64,000 bases of DNA from Verrucomicrobiaceae bacterium (GTDB lineage Bacteria; Verrucomicrobiota; Verrucomicrobiia; Verrucomicrobiales; Verrucomicrobiaceae), in the NCBI GenBank assembly GCA_016795365.1, contig JAEUHN010000041.1:62001-126000 (forward strand), given 5' to 3'. Under the pieces are notes generated by a model. The model worked only from the letters and a program-made list of their open reading frames with translations. It searched no databases and was not told where the DNA came from. The translations under genes were made by a program, and so were the position numbers. Shown piece after piece: positions 36,238 to 44,929 of this stretch (its first letter is position 1; every line of letters starts with the position of its first letter).

Positions 36238-37245
36238 TCAATCCAGCGTCGTGGTCGCACGATGGAAGCGTGTGATCACATTCGGATCAGGGGTGAGATT
36301 GACGGGCGGATCTTCGGCCGAACGATAAGGCATCGAGTTCAAAACGTGCCGGATGCTCTCCAGGCGGGCCTTTTTCTTGTCATTCGCGCGCACAATGATC
36401 CATGGGCTGAACGAGGTGTGCGTCTTCGAGAACATCTGCTCCTTGAAGTGCGTGTAGCGATCCCACTGTTCCTGCGCTTTCATGTCGATCGGGCTTAGTT
36501 TCCATTGCTTGAGCGGATTATGACGGCGGGATTCGAAACGGCGCAACTGCTCCTCCTTCGAAATCGAGAACCAGAACTTGATGATCGTCACACCATCTTC
36601 ATAGAGCATGTGCTCGAACTCCGGCACTTGCTGGAGAAAACGCTGATACTCCCTGTCCGAGCAGAAGCCATTCACCGGCTCCACCACCGCACGATTATAC
36701 CAGCTGCGATCAAAGAACACGATCTCCCCGGCATTCGGAAGCTGACGCACGTAGCGCTGAAAATACCACTGGCCGCGCTCCTGATCTGTGGGCTTGGGCA
36801 AAGCCACCACACGCATTGCGCGCGGATTCAGATGCTCGGTGAAACGGCGAATCGCACCGCCCTTTCCGGCAGCGTCACGACCTTCGAATAGGATGGCAAT
36901 GCGCTTGCCCTTCTCCTGCACCCAGCGCTGGAGTCGCACCAACTCCACCTGCAAGCGCTCCAGCTCCGCCTCGTAGCGCAGTGTCTCCATCACGGAGCCC
37001 ACTTTGATCTTGTTGCCTCGCAACAACTGAATGAGGCCATCGCGTGTGTTGATGCGGCGGATGTCTTCTTCCGAGAGGCGGAAGTCTGAGCGTTCGATGG
37101 GCAACTTTCTCAACTCCATGCCCATCGCGGGGTCTGGGACCGAAACAGGTGTATCGGTGGCTGGTGCCTTGATCGACGGCTGAGTTGACTTGGTGACAGG
37201 GCCCTTGCGAGCAGCGGTTTTGCGAGAGAGAGGAAGTCTTGCCAT
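36238..37245 (-). CDS. ppk2: Polyphosphate kinase 2
   Basis: Transfers phosphate between polyphosphate and nucleotides. 335 residues from ATG 37245; upstream in-frame starts to 37308 add non-homologous sequence. A basic N-terminal extension (about 1-60), then the PPK2 domain: Walker A FEGRDAAGKGG, the lid-forming PTDQERGQWYFQRY, Walker B EIVFFDRSWYNRAVVEPV, and QEQWDRYTHFKEQMF. It has a single PPK2 domain with an Ala/Asp-Ala-Ala loop, typical of class I. Followed by the phosphate transporter, so imported phosphate and polyphosphate metabolism are linked in one transcript. Confidence 0.94.
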   Translation of the reverse strand: MARLPLSRKTAARKGPVTKSTQPSIKAPATDTPVSVPDPAMGMELRKLPIERSDFRLSEEDIRRINTRDGLIQLLRGNKIKVGSVMETLRYEAELERLQVELVRLQRWVQEKGKRIAILFEGRDAAGKGGAIRRFTEHLNPRAMRVVALPKPTDQERGQWYFQRYVRQLPNAGEIVFFDRSWYNRAVVEPVNGFCSDREYQRFLQQVPEFEHMLYEDGVTIIKFWFSISKEEQLRRFESRRHNPLKQWKLSPIDMKAQEQWDRYTHFKEQMFSKTHTSFSPWIIVRANDKKKARLESIRHVLNSMPYRSAEDPPVNLTPDPNVITRFHRATTTLD

Positions 37246-37258
37246 GGTTGGATGCGAT

Positions 37259-37274
37259 GTGACAGAACTGTAAC
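37259..37274. promoter_or_regulatory. Imperfect 7-2-7 palindrome before ppk2
   Basis: GTGACAG-AA-CTGTAAC, 6 of 7 pairs, ending 13 bases before the ppk2 start. It contains one CTGTCA, as in Pho-box half-sites, but no second half at 11 bases. Candidate operator only. Confidence 0.3.
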
Positions 37275-37356
37275 GTCCTGCGTTCAGGCCAACCATGCCA
37301 AGCATCACGCGGCGATTGGCACAGGTTGCGCCAATCTTGCAAATGGGTCCGCCGCC

Positions 37357-38781
37357 TCAGGTCAGAATGCCCTTGAGCACCTTGGCCGGATCGACTCCGG
37401 TGAGCCTGAAGTCCAGGCCCTGTGATCGCACCGTGAGGCGTTCATGCTCAATGCCCAACTGATGCAGAATCGTGGCATGAATGTCATGCACGTGGGCCGG
37501 ATTCTCCACAGCGCCAAACCCAAACTCATCAGTCTGGCCATAGACCGTGCCACCTTTGAATCCACCACCGGCGAACCACATGGTGAAGGCATCAATGTGG
37601 TGATTGCGCCCCGTCGATTCACGCACCTCGCCCATCGGTGTGCGCCCAAATTCGCCGCCCCAGATCACAATCGTGTCATCCAGCAATCCGCGTTGCTTGA
37701 GATCCTTCACCAGCGCAGCGCAGGCCTGGTCGATATCCATGGTCTTCATGGGCAAGTGCTTCTCCAGGTTCTCCGTCGGGCCACCGTGGTGATCCCAGTT
37801 GGTATCGTAGAGCTGGACGAAACGAACTCCGCGTTCGACAAGACGGCGGGCTAACAGGCAGTTGCGGGCAAAGCTGGCTTCCTTGGGGTCTTTGATTCCA
37901 TACATGTCCAGCGTCGCTTGGCTTTCCCCTGAAGTGTCCATCAGCTCCGGGGCACTCGTCTGCATGCTGTAGGCCATCTCATAAGCATTGATGCGCGTGG
38001 CAATCTCGTCATCACCTGTCTCGACCAGACGCTTGAGGTTCAACTCACGAACCGAATCCACCACCTGACGCTGCTGCGCTATGCTGATGTCCTTCGGAGT
38101 CGAGAGGTTCACAATAGGATCGCCTTGATTGCGCAGCGGCACGCCCTGGTAAGTCGTGGGTAGCACGCCGCTGCCCCAGAGCACCGCGCCACCGCGAGGT
38201 CCACGAGGTCCGCTTTGGAGCACGACGAATCCAGGCAAGTCATCGCACTCACTGCCGAGGCCATACGTCACCCAGGCACCCATGCTCGGACGTCCAAACA
38301 GGCCGCTGCCTGTGTTCATGTAGAGCTTGGCGGGCGCATGATTGAAGAGGTCCGTCTTGCAGGTGGTGACGATGCTCAGTTCATCCACGATCTTGGCTGT
38401 GTGGGGCAATAAATCGCTCACCCAGGCTCCCGACTGACCATGCTGCTTGAACTGGATTTTCGAACCCAGCAAGTCACTGCGATGGCTGCTGTCCATGAAG
38501 GCGAAGCGTTTGCCCTTCGTGTAGCTCTCGGGGATGGGCTTGCCATTGAGCTTGGTCAGCGCGGGCTTGTGCTCGAAGAGTTCCAGCTGCGAAGGACCAC
38601 CCGCCATGAAGAGGAAGATCACATTCTTCGCGCGTGCTGGAATATGAGGTTTCTTCGGCTCAAGTGGGTTGCGCATCTTGGGCGCCGGCGCAGCCATGAG
38701 CGAGCCCAAGGCAATGGAGCCGAGTCCCACGGAGCAACGGCTGAAAAAGTGACGACGAGTTTGATGAAGAAGGTTGTTCAT
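37357..38781 (-). CDS. DUF1501 protein (sulfatase-like), partner of DUF1553
   Basis: 474 residues with a Tat-type signal (TRRHFFSRCSVGLGSIALGS). Sulfatase/alkaline-phosphatase-like fold: NVIFLFMAGGPSQLELFEHKP near residue 54, LLPHTAKIVDELSIV, LYDTNWDHHGG (about 325), IVIWGGEFGRTPMGE and RNHHIDAFTMWFAGGG (about 375-410), which carry the expected metal-ligand Asp/His residues. C-terminal HVHDIHATILHQLGIEHERLT is also typical. It starts 6 bases after the DUF1553 stop; this gene order is nearly universal in Planctomycetes and Verrucomicrobia. Substrate not established. Confidence 0.92.
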   Translation of the reverse strand: MNNLLHQTRRHFFSRCSVGLGSIALGSLMAAPAPKMRNPLEPKKPHIPARAKNVIFLFMAGGPSQLELFEHKPALTKLNGKPIPESYTKGKRFAFMDSSHRSDLLGSKIQFKQHGQSGAWVSDLLPHTAKIVDELSIVTTCKTDLFNHAPAKLYMNTGSGLFGRPSMGAWVTYGLGSECDDLPGFVVLQSGPRGPRGGAVLWGSGVLPTTYQGVPLRNQGDPIVNLSTPKDISIAQQRQVVDSVRELNLKRLVETGDDEIATRINAYEMAYSMQTSAPELMDTSGESQATLDMYGIKDPKEASFARNCLLARRLVERGVRFVQLYDTNWDHHGGPTENLEKHLPMKTMDIDQACAALVKDLKQRGLLDDTIVIWGGEFGRTPMGEVRESTGRNHHIDAFTMWFAGGGFKGGTVYGQTDEFGFGAVENPAHVHDIHATILHQLGIEHERLTVRSQGLDFRLTGVDPAKVLKGILT

Positions 38782-38787
38782 GGCGGG

Positions 38788-41118
38788 CTATTCGCGGGTC
38801 ACAGTTTCATCCAGATTCAGAAGAGTGCGGGCTTGGTTGAGCGAGTCCAACTTGTTCAGCACGGCGAGTTCGTCCGGTTTCGGATCACGAGCGGTGCAGC
38901 GTTTGAAGGCGGTCTCCAGGCCATCTTTTTTGATGACCTTTTCCAGGGCGGTGGCGAACTCATAGAAGCCGCTGTCGTTCATCAGCGTGAGAGCTTGCAG
39001 CGGGGTGTTGCTGCGGATGCGGCGGGTGCAGGAACTGAACCCCTCCGGGGCATCGAAGACGGTGAGCGAAGGGGGCGGCGAGGCGCGATAGACGAAGGTG
39101 TAGAGCCCGCGGCGATACTTGTCCTCGCCTTTGCTCACGGCCCAGACGCGCTTCACCTGGCCCTGACCCATGACGCCATCAGGGATAGGTGGATAGACGG
39201 GAGGTCCGCCGAGCTTGGGAGACAGCAGTCCGCTGGCAGTGAGGCACACATCGCGCACGACTTCGGCATCGAGGCGAAGTCGTGTCTGACGAGCGAGCAG
39301 ATAGTTGTTCGGGTCTTGCTCGCGCAACTCAGGCCGGGTGGCGGAGCTTTGACGATAGGTGTGCGAAGTGACGATGAGCTTGTGCATCGCCTTGAGGCTC
39401 CACTTTTGAGCAAGCATTTCCATGGCCAGCCAGTCGAGCAGTTCAGGGTGCGAAGGCAGTGTGCCTTGGGAACCAAAGTCGTTCTCGGTCTCGACGATGC
39501 CGCGACCGAAATACTGCTGCCAGATGCGGTTTACGATCACGCGTGCGGTGAGCGGATTCTGCGGGCTCGTCAGCCATCGGGCGAGATCGAGTCGGTTCGG
39601 CTGCTGGCTGGGCGATTCAAAAGCATGAAGCACTTTCGGAGTGCCTGGAGTGACTTCGTCGGCAGGGCGGGTGAAGTCACCTTTGATGAAGACGTTGGTC
39701 TTGCGTGGCTTCGGCAGTTCCTTCATCACCATGGTGGTGACGCCTTGGTTGAGGAGCGTGTCGAGTTCCTTGTGGCGGTCATTCAGCTCACGGAACGGAC
39801 CCACACCGCCCACGCCGGCAGCGAAGAGGGTCTGTTTTTGCTCGATCGTGCGCTTGGCCTTGGGCACGGCGAGGATCTTGTTCACGGCACCATTGAGGCT
39901 CTTCTTGATCGCGGGAGTGATGCCCGCTTCCCAGGCATCGAGATCGGCCTGGTGATCCTTGATGTAGGCCTTGAGCTTGGCATCGACTTCTTTGAATTCG
40001 GCGGTGAGTCCGCTGACATCGACATGCGGGTCAAAGACCTTGAGCGTGGGTTCATCCTGGTTGTTCAGGAAGGCGAAGAGGCGGTAGTATTCCTTCTGCT
40101 CGATGGGATCAAACTTGTGATCATGGCACTGTGCGCAGCCAATGGTCAGCCCTAGCCACACACTGCCGGTCGTCGCCACACGATCGAAGACGCTGTCGAT
40201 GCGGAACTGTTCCTTGTCGATACCGCCCTCTTGATTGATCTGCGTGTTGCGATGGAAGCCAGTGGCGATCTTCTGGTTCTCCGTGGCATTTGGCAGCAGA
40301 TCACCCGCGAGCTGTTCGATGGTGAATTGATCGAAGGGCATGTCCTTGTTCAGAGCCTCGATCACCCAGTCGCGGAACTTCCAGATCTGTCGCGGCGCAT
40401 CAATCGAGTAGCCATTGCTGTCGGCATAACGCGCCTGATCCAGCCACCAGCGGCCCCAGCGTTCGCCGTAGTGCGGGCTCTTCAGCAAACGATCCACCAG
40501 CGCGCCATACGCGGCCTCGGAGTCCTTCGCTGAGGCTTGGACAAAGGCATCCACCTCGGCGGGTGTGGGAGGCAAGCCCGTGAGATCGAGCGACACCCGG
40601 CGAATCAGCGTGGCACTGTCGGCGAGAGGTGATGGCTTGAGCTTGGCCGCAGCCAGACGGTCTTGAATGAAGCGATCGATGGGATGCTCAGCACCTGCCA
40701 CGGTAGGCGGCGTGACGCGCTTGGGCGATTCGAAGGACCAGTGACGCTCATACTTCGCGCCTTGCTCGATCCAGGTCTTGATCACCTCGCGCTGGCGTGC
40801 CGAGAGCGGTGGTTTGTGCGACTTCGGCGGCGGCATCAACTCATCCTTGTCCTCGCTGATGATGCGCTGCCAGACGTCCGAGTCCTTCAGGTTTCCTGGC
40901 ACGATGCCGCGAGAACCCTGGCGATTCTCCGTGGCACCTTCGAAGGTGTCCAGCCGCAGTTTGGCTTCACGATGCTTCGGATCGAATCCATGACAGGCAA
41001 AGCAGTTCTCCGAGAGGATCGGACGCACATCGCGGTTGAACTGAATCTGCACAGCAGAATCAGCGGCGTGGGCCACATGCAGGGAGGCAAGGGTGAGGGG
41101 CAGGAGAAGACGTTTCAT
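38788..41118 (-). CDS. PSCyt1-DUF1549-DUF1553 exported protein
   Basis: 776 residues from ATG 41118 (AAGG a few bases upstream); longer in-frame starts to 41223 would bury the signal peptide MKRLLLPLTLASLHVAHAA. PSCyt1 with haem motif CFACH (about 39-43) and MPPPKSHKP; DUF1549 (about 145-350: SLDLTGLPPTPAEVDAFV, YGERWGRWWLDQARYADSNG, FDQFTIEQLAGDLLP) with a second pair CAQCHDHKFDP; then DUF1553 (about 480-750: NPLTARVIVNRIWQQYFG, LPSHPELLDWLA). No LamG domain, in contrast to the 6144 gene. Forms a two-gene unit with the DUF1501 gene and is divergent from the Rrf2 regulator. Confidence 0.93.
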   Translation of the reverse strand: MKRLLLPLTLASLHVAHAADSAVQIQFNRDVRPILSENCFACHGFDPKHREAKLRLDTFEGATENRQGSRGIVPGNLKDSDVWQRIISEDKDELMPPPKSHKPPLSARQREVIKTWIEQGAKYERHWSFESPKRVTPPTVAGAEHPIDRFIQDRLAAAKLKPSPLADSATLIRRVSLDLTGLPPTPAEVDAFVQASAKDSEAAYGALVDRLLKSPHYGERWGRWWLDQARYADSNGYSIDAPRQIWKFRDWVIEALNKDMPFDQFTIEQLAGDLLPNATENQKIATGFHRNTQINQEGGIDKEQFRIDSVFDRVATTGSVWLGLTIGCAQCHDHKFDPIEQKEYYRLFAFLNNQDEPTLKVFDPHVDVSGLTAEFKEVDAKLKAYIKDHQADLDAWEAGITPAIKKSLNGAVNKILAVPKAKRTIEQKQTLFAAGVGGVGPFRELNDRHKELDTLLNQGVTTMVMKELPKPRKTNVFIKGDFTRPADEVTPGTPKVLHAFESPSQQPNRLDLARWLTSPQNPLTARVIVNRIWQQYFGRGIVETENDFGSQGTLPSHPELLDWLAMEMLAQKWSLKAMHKLIVTSHTYRQSSATRPELREQDPNNYLLARQTRLRLDAEVVRDVCLTASGLLSPKLGGPPVYPPIPDGVMGQGQVKRVWAVSKGEDKYRRGLYTFVYRASPPPSLTVFDAPEGFSSCTRRIRSNTPLQALTLMNDSGFYEFATALEKVIKKDGLETAFKRCTARDPKPDELAVLNKLDSLNQARTLLNLDETVTRE

Positions 41119-41294
41119 TGAGCCTTGAGGCATTCGTAGATACGTCTGAAACAAGCCATCTTTGGCTGCCATGTGCGAGCTGGAAAATCCAGCTCTCCAC
41201 GCCTGGAAAAAGATGGCAGGCAAGAGCGGAGCGCCGCTGTCATTTTGGTGGCGCTCTCACCCATGCTGCGGCATGAGCGATGTGTTCCCGATCT
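41119..41294. promoter_or_regulatory. Divergent intergenic region with three inverted repeats
   Basis: Between the PSCyt1/DUF1553 gene and the Rrf2 regulator. Holds GAGCTGGA-AAA-TCCAGCTC (41177-41195, perfect 8-bp arms), GAGCGCC/GGCGCTC (41229-41235 and 41250-41256) and CATGC-TGCG-GCATG (41262-41275). The first is the best candidate for an operator of the divergent Rrf2 protein. No clear -35/-10 boxes. Confidence 0.4.
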
Positions 41295-41744
41295 ATGAAA
41301 CTCAGCCTCTTCAGCGACTATGCTCTGCGCGTTCTCATGTATGCCGCGCTGAAGGGCAGTTCATTCCAGCTGGACGAGGTGACCGAGGCTTACAATATCT
41401 CGCGCAATCACTTGGCGAAGGTGGTGAACAGCCTTTCGAAACTAGGCTACCTCGATACGCGACGCGGACGTGGTGGTGGCATCCAGCTGGGCATGAAGCC
41501 TGAGGAGATTCGCATCGGTGTGCTGGTGCGAAAGACCGAGGACCAGCCGGTGATCGTCGAGTGCTTCGATGCGGCCACCAACACCTGCCGGCTGAATGGC
41601 AACTGCCGTCTCAAAGGCGTGCTCGCCGAGGCGATGAATGCCTTTTACGCGACGCTCGATCAGCAGACTCTGAGCGATCTCATCGCGGGTGCTCCAGGAT
41701 CCCGGATGAAGAAGGTGCTCATGAGTGCTGGCACCGAAGGCTAA
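41295..41744 (+). CDS. Rrf2-family transcriptional regulator, NsrR-like
   Basis: 149 residues from ATG 41295. Winged helix MKLSLFSDYALRVLMYAAL with the recognition helix NISRNHLAKVVNSLSKLGYL and wing RRGRGGGIQLG; three Cys at 90, 98 and 104 (ECFDAATNTC and CRLKG) with the spacing of Rrf2 [Fe-S] sensors such as NsrR. Probably a nitric-oxide or redox/iron sensor. Divergent from the PSCyt1/DUF1553-DUF1501 pair and convergent with dnaE2; its TAA stop is the outer edge of the palindromic element. Confidence 0.92.
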   Translation: MKLSLFSDYALRVLMYAALKGSSFQLDEVTEAYNISRNHLAKVVNSLSKLGYLDTRRGRGGGIQLGMKPEEIRIGVLVRKTEDQPVIVECFDAATNTCRLNGNCRLKGVLAEAMNAFYATLDQQTLSDLIAGAPGSRMKKVLMSAGTEG

Positions 41745-41827
41745 CAGGCTGCTGAAAAACGCATGTAACGCATCTTCGGGCGGGGCGGCACGATTTGCTG
41801 ATACGGCCGTTTTTCAGCAGCCTGCTA
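41742..41827. repeat. 86-bp palindromic mini-element with 20-bp terminal inverted repeats
   Basis: Left end TAACAGGCTGCTGAAAAACG (41742-41761) and right end at 41808-41827, whose complement reads TAGCAGGCTGCTGAAAAACG, matching at 19 of 20 positions. The 46-bp core is GC-rich with no open frame. The outer bases form the TAA stop of the Rrf2 gene and the TAG stop of dnaE2. Looks like a REP- or MITE-like element, or a bidirectional terminator: each side shows GTTTTT after the stem base. Confidence 0.75.
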
Positions 41828-44800
41828 ATGAAAGTCATGCGAGTGCGAGCTGATCGCCGCCTCAAAGTGGAGCGGCTCCACTTTGAGTGAGTAAACGGAG
41901 ATCACGTTGTCAACGTTTTGCAGCCGACCGGTGATTTGCAAAAAACGCTCCTGCGTGATGACCAGTCGCCGGGCTTCAAACAAAGCGGAGGGCACGAAGG
42001 CATTGGCGATGCCGGTTTCATCTTCCAGGCTGATGAAGACGTGGCCTTTCGCCGTGCCAGGGCGCTGGCGGCAGATGACCTGGCCTGCGATGATCACATG
42101 CTGGCCATTCTGGCCGAGGGCGAGATCGCTGGCACGCCACACATCGGGCACTTGGGCACGCGCATACGCCATCGGGTGCGGGCCGATGGTGAGGCTGACG
42201 GTTTGGTAGTCCGCCTCAAGACGTTCGGTGGGGGACATGGGCGCGAGTGCGGAGAGCTTGCTCGTGGCGGCTGCGGCATACGTGAACAAGTCCGGCTCGC
42301 GCACCTCCTCCACCTCCCACAGGGCGCTGCGGCGATGGTGCCCCAGCGCATTGAGGACGCCGGAGCTGGCGAGCACGCGGCGCTCATCCTTGGATAAAAA
42401 GCAGCGCAGCAGGAAGTCATTCAAGTCGCGCCACGGATGACGCTCGCGCTCGCTGATGATGCGATGGAGCGCGTGCCGGCTGATGCCATTGAGCTGGTTG
42501 AGGCCCAGGCGCAGCACGTTGTCCGCCTCCACGGTGCAGACGAGTGAGGACTGCACGATGCAGACGGGGCGAACGGTGATGCCGCGCAGTTTCGCATCAC
42601 GCACCAGGGTGGCGCGTGAGTAGAAACCCATCGGCTGATTGTTCAGCAGCGCAGCGTAGAACTCGACAGCGCGATGCACCTTCAGCCACACGCTGGCATA
42701 CGCGAGCAGGGCGAAGCTGATGGCGTGGGATTCCGGGAACCCATACAAAGCGAAGGACTGGATCGAGAGCACCACGCGCTCCTGCACTTCCAGCGCCACG
42801 CCTTTGCGATTCATTGCGGCGCGGAGCTTGGCCATCACCTTGGCCATGCGTTCATCGGAGCGGTGGAAGCTCATCGCTCGACGCAGCTCCTCCGCCTCGC
42901 TGCCGTTGAAGTCGGCGATCAGCATGGCCATCTGCAAGACCTGCTCCTGGAACAAGGGCACGCCGAGGGTGCGCTTCAAGATGGGCTCAAAGCAATCCGC
43001 GATGTAGTCGATCTTCTCCTTGCCGCTGCGGCGGTTCAGATATGGATGCACCATCTTGCCCACGATGGGGCCGGGGCGGATGATGGCCACCTCGATGACC
43101 ACATCATAGAAGTCGCGAGGTTTCATGCGTGGCAGCGTGGCCATCTGTGCGCGGCTCTCGATCTGGAAGACCCCGACCGTGTCTGCCACCTGCATCATTT
43201 CATACGTGGCGACATCGTCTTTCGGGATCGTCGCCAGATCCACGGGATGTCCGCGTTCCGAGCACAGCTTGAGCGTGTCTTCGATGGCGGCCATCATGCC
43301 GAGGCCGAGCAGGTCCACCTTGATGATGCCGAGGTCTTCGCAGTCATCCTTGTCCCACTGCACCACCACGCGGCCGGGCATGGAGGCGGGCTCCAGCGGC
43401 ACGATTTTGTGCAAGCCCTTGGTGCACAGCACCATGCCGCCGCTGTGCTGGCCAAGGTGGCGCGGCAGCCCATACACGAGGTGATAAAGGCGCAGGAGCG
43501 AGGCCATGCGTGGATGCTCGCCTGGCATGCCGGCACGGTGCAGTTGATCCTGGAGTTCCAACGTGTGCTTGTAGTCGCCATACGGGTAGAGGTCGCTGAA
43601 GCGTGCGATGACATCCTCTGGCAGGCTGAGCACCTTGCCCATCTCGCGCATGGCACTGCGACCGCGATAGGTGATCACGTTCGCCGTCATCGCTGCGCCG
43701 TAGGGAGCAAAGCGGCGATACATCTCCTGGATGACGGCCTCGCGCCGCTCGCCACTGGGCAGATCGAGGTCGATGTCGGGCCAGGAGTTGCGTCCTTCGC
43801 TGAGGAAGCGCTCGAAGAGCAGCTTGCCTTTGATCCCGGCGATGGGGTCAAACTTAGTGATGTCCAGGCAGTAGCAGACGGCACTGTTGGCGGCGCTGCC
43901 GCGACCTTGCACCAGGATGCCCTGGGCCTTGGCAAAGCGCACGATGTCCCACACGACGAGGAAGTAGCCGCTGAATCCCAGCTTGCTGATGAGGCGGAGT
44001 TCATGCTCCAACTGCTTCACGATCTCGGGAGTCAGCACGCCATACCTTTCGCGTGCGCCTTCAAAGGTGCGCTCCCGCAAAAACGAGTCCTGATCATGCC
44101 CGTCGTCCACGGCATACTGGGGGAACTCATAGCCGAGATGGGTCAGTGAGAACTCGACCTGCTCGACCACGCGCTGTGTGTTGTCGATCAGGTGTGGCAG
44201 GTCGGCGAACAGCTCGCGCAGATGGGGCTCGCTCTTTAGATGGCGCTGTGAGTTCGCTGCGAGCAGCAGCCCCGCGTTGTCGAGGTTCGTGTGATGGCGC
44301 AGGGCGGTGAAGGTATCCTGGAGCAGGCGGCCTTCGCGTTTGGCATAGCTGGGGCCATTGCTGGCGATGAGGGGCAGGGCATGGCGTTCGGCGAGTTCCA
44401 TGAGCTGGCGATTGCGCACGGTCTCACCTCGAATGCGGTGGCGCTGCAATTCCATGAAAACGCGATCCTTGCCGAAGATGCGGGTGAGCTGCCCGATCAC
44501 CTCGGGCGCTGCGCTAGCATCACGCGCGAGAGTTTGATGCAAAGGCGAGTCCTCATCTCCGCTCAGAGCGATGAGGCCCTCCGCATGTGCTTCCAGCTCA
44601 TGCCACTCGATGCGGCTCTGGTTCTTCGGTGCGCGCAGCTTGGCTAGCGTGAGGAGCTGGCAGAGATTCTGATAACCCGTGCGCGTGGTCACCAGCACCG
44701 GCTGCGCGGAGCCATCCGTCATCGTCAGCTCCGCGCCGACGATGGACTGGAGGCCGAGTTCCTTCGCCTTGTGATGCGCACGTGCGGAGCCATACACGCC

Positions 44801-44926
44801 ATCGCGATCGGTGATGGCGATGTGACTCATGCCGAGTTCCGCCGCACGAGTGACGAGTTCCTCGGGAGAGGACGCACCGCGCAGGAAACTGAAGGCGCTG
44901 TGAGTGTGGAGTTCCGCGAAGCTCAT
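41825..44926 (-). CDS. dnaE2: Error-prone DNA polymerase III alpha subunit DnaE2 (ImuC)
   Basis: 1,033 residues, the usual length for DnaE2. N-terminal PHP domain (LHTHSAFSFLRGASSPEEL), polymerase core with the catalytic Asp pair in WPDIDLDLPSGERREAVI, YRGRSAMREMGKVL, and the beta-binding/OB C-terminal region GQVICRQRPGTAKGHVFISL. Belongs to the SOS-inducible imuA-imuB-dnaE2 translesion cassette. Starts 3 bases after imuB; its TAG stop is inside the palindromic element. Error-prone rather than replicative because it is shorter than DnaE and sits in the cassette. Confidence 0.95.
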   Translation of the reverse strand: MSFAELHTHSAFSFLRGASSPEELVTRAAELGMSHIAITDRDGVYGSARAHHKAKELGLQSIVGAELTMTDGSAQPVLVTTRTGYQNLCQLLTLAKLRAPKNQSRIEWHELEAHAEGLIALSGDEDSPLHQTLARDASAAPEVIGQLTRIFGKDRVFMELQRHRIRGETVRNRQLMELAERHALPLIASNGPSYAKREGRLLQDTFTALRHHTNLDNAGLLLAANSQRHLKSEPHLRELFADLPHLIDNTQRVVEQVEFSLTHLGYEFPQYAVDDGHDQDSFLRERTFEGARERYGVLTPEIVKQLEHELRLISKLGFSGYFLVVWDIVRFAKAQGILVQGRGSAANSAVCYCLDITKFDPIAGIKGKLLFERFLSEGRNSWPDIDLDLPSGERREAVIQEMYRRFAPYGAAMTANVITYRGRSAMREMGKVLSLPEDVIARFSDLYPYGDYKHTLELQDQLHRAGMPGEHPRMASLLRLYHLVYGLPRHLGQHSGGMVLCTKGLHKIVPLEPASMPGRVVVQWDKDDCEDLGIIKVDLLGLGMMAAIEDTLKLCSERGHPVDLATIPKDDVATYEMMQVADTVGVFQIESRAQMATLPRMKPRDFYDVVIEVAIIRPGPIVGKMVHPYLNRRSGKEKIDYIADCFEPILKRTLGVPLFQEQVLQMAMLIADFNGSEAEELRRAMSFHRSDERMAKVMAKLRAAMNRKGVALEVQERVVLSIQSFALYGFPESHAISFALLAYASVWLKVHRAVEFYAALLNNQPMGFYSRATLVRDAKLRGITVRPVCIVQSSLVCTVEADNVLRLGLNQLNGISRHALHRIISERERHPWRDLNDFLLRCFLSKDERRVLASSGVLNALGHHRRSALWEVEEVREPDLFTYAAAATSKLSALAPMSPTERLEADYQTVSLTIGPHPMAYARAQVPDVWRASDLALGQNGQHVIIAGQVICRQRPGTAKGHVFISLEDETGIANAFVPSALFEARRLVITQERFLQITGRLQNVDNVISVYSLKVEPLHFEAAISSHSHDFH

Positions 44927-44929
44927 GAC

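Noticed and set aside
38440-40155. 571-codon plus-strand open frame
   Set aside because: Antisense to the PSCyt1/DUF1553 and DUF1501 genes; no recognisable domain.
42674-44149. 491-codon plus-strand open frame
   Set aside because: Antisense to dnaE2; no domain.
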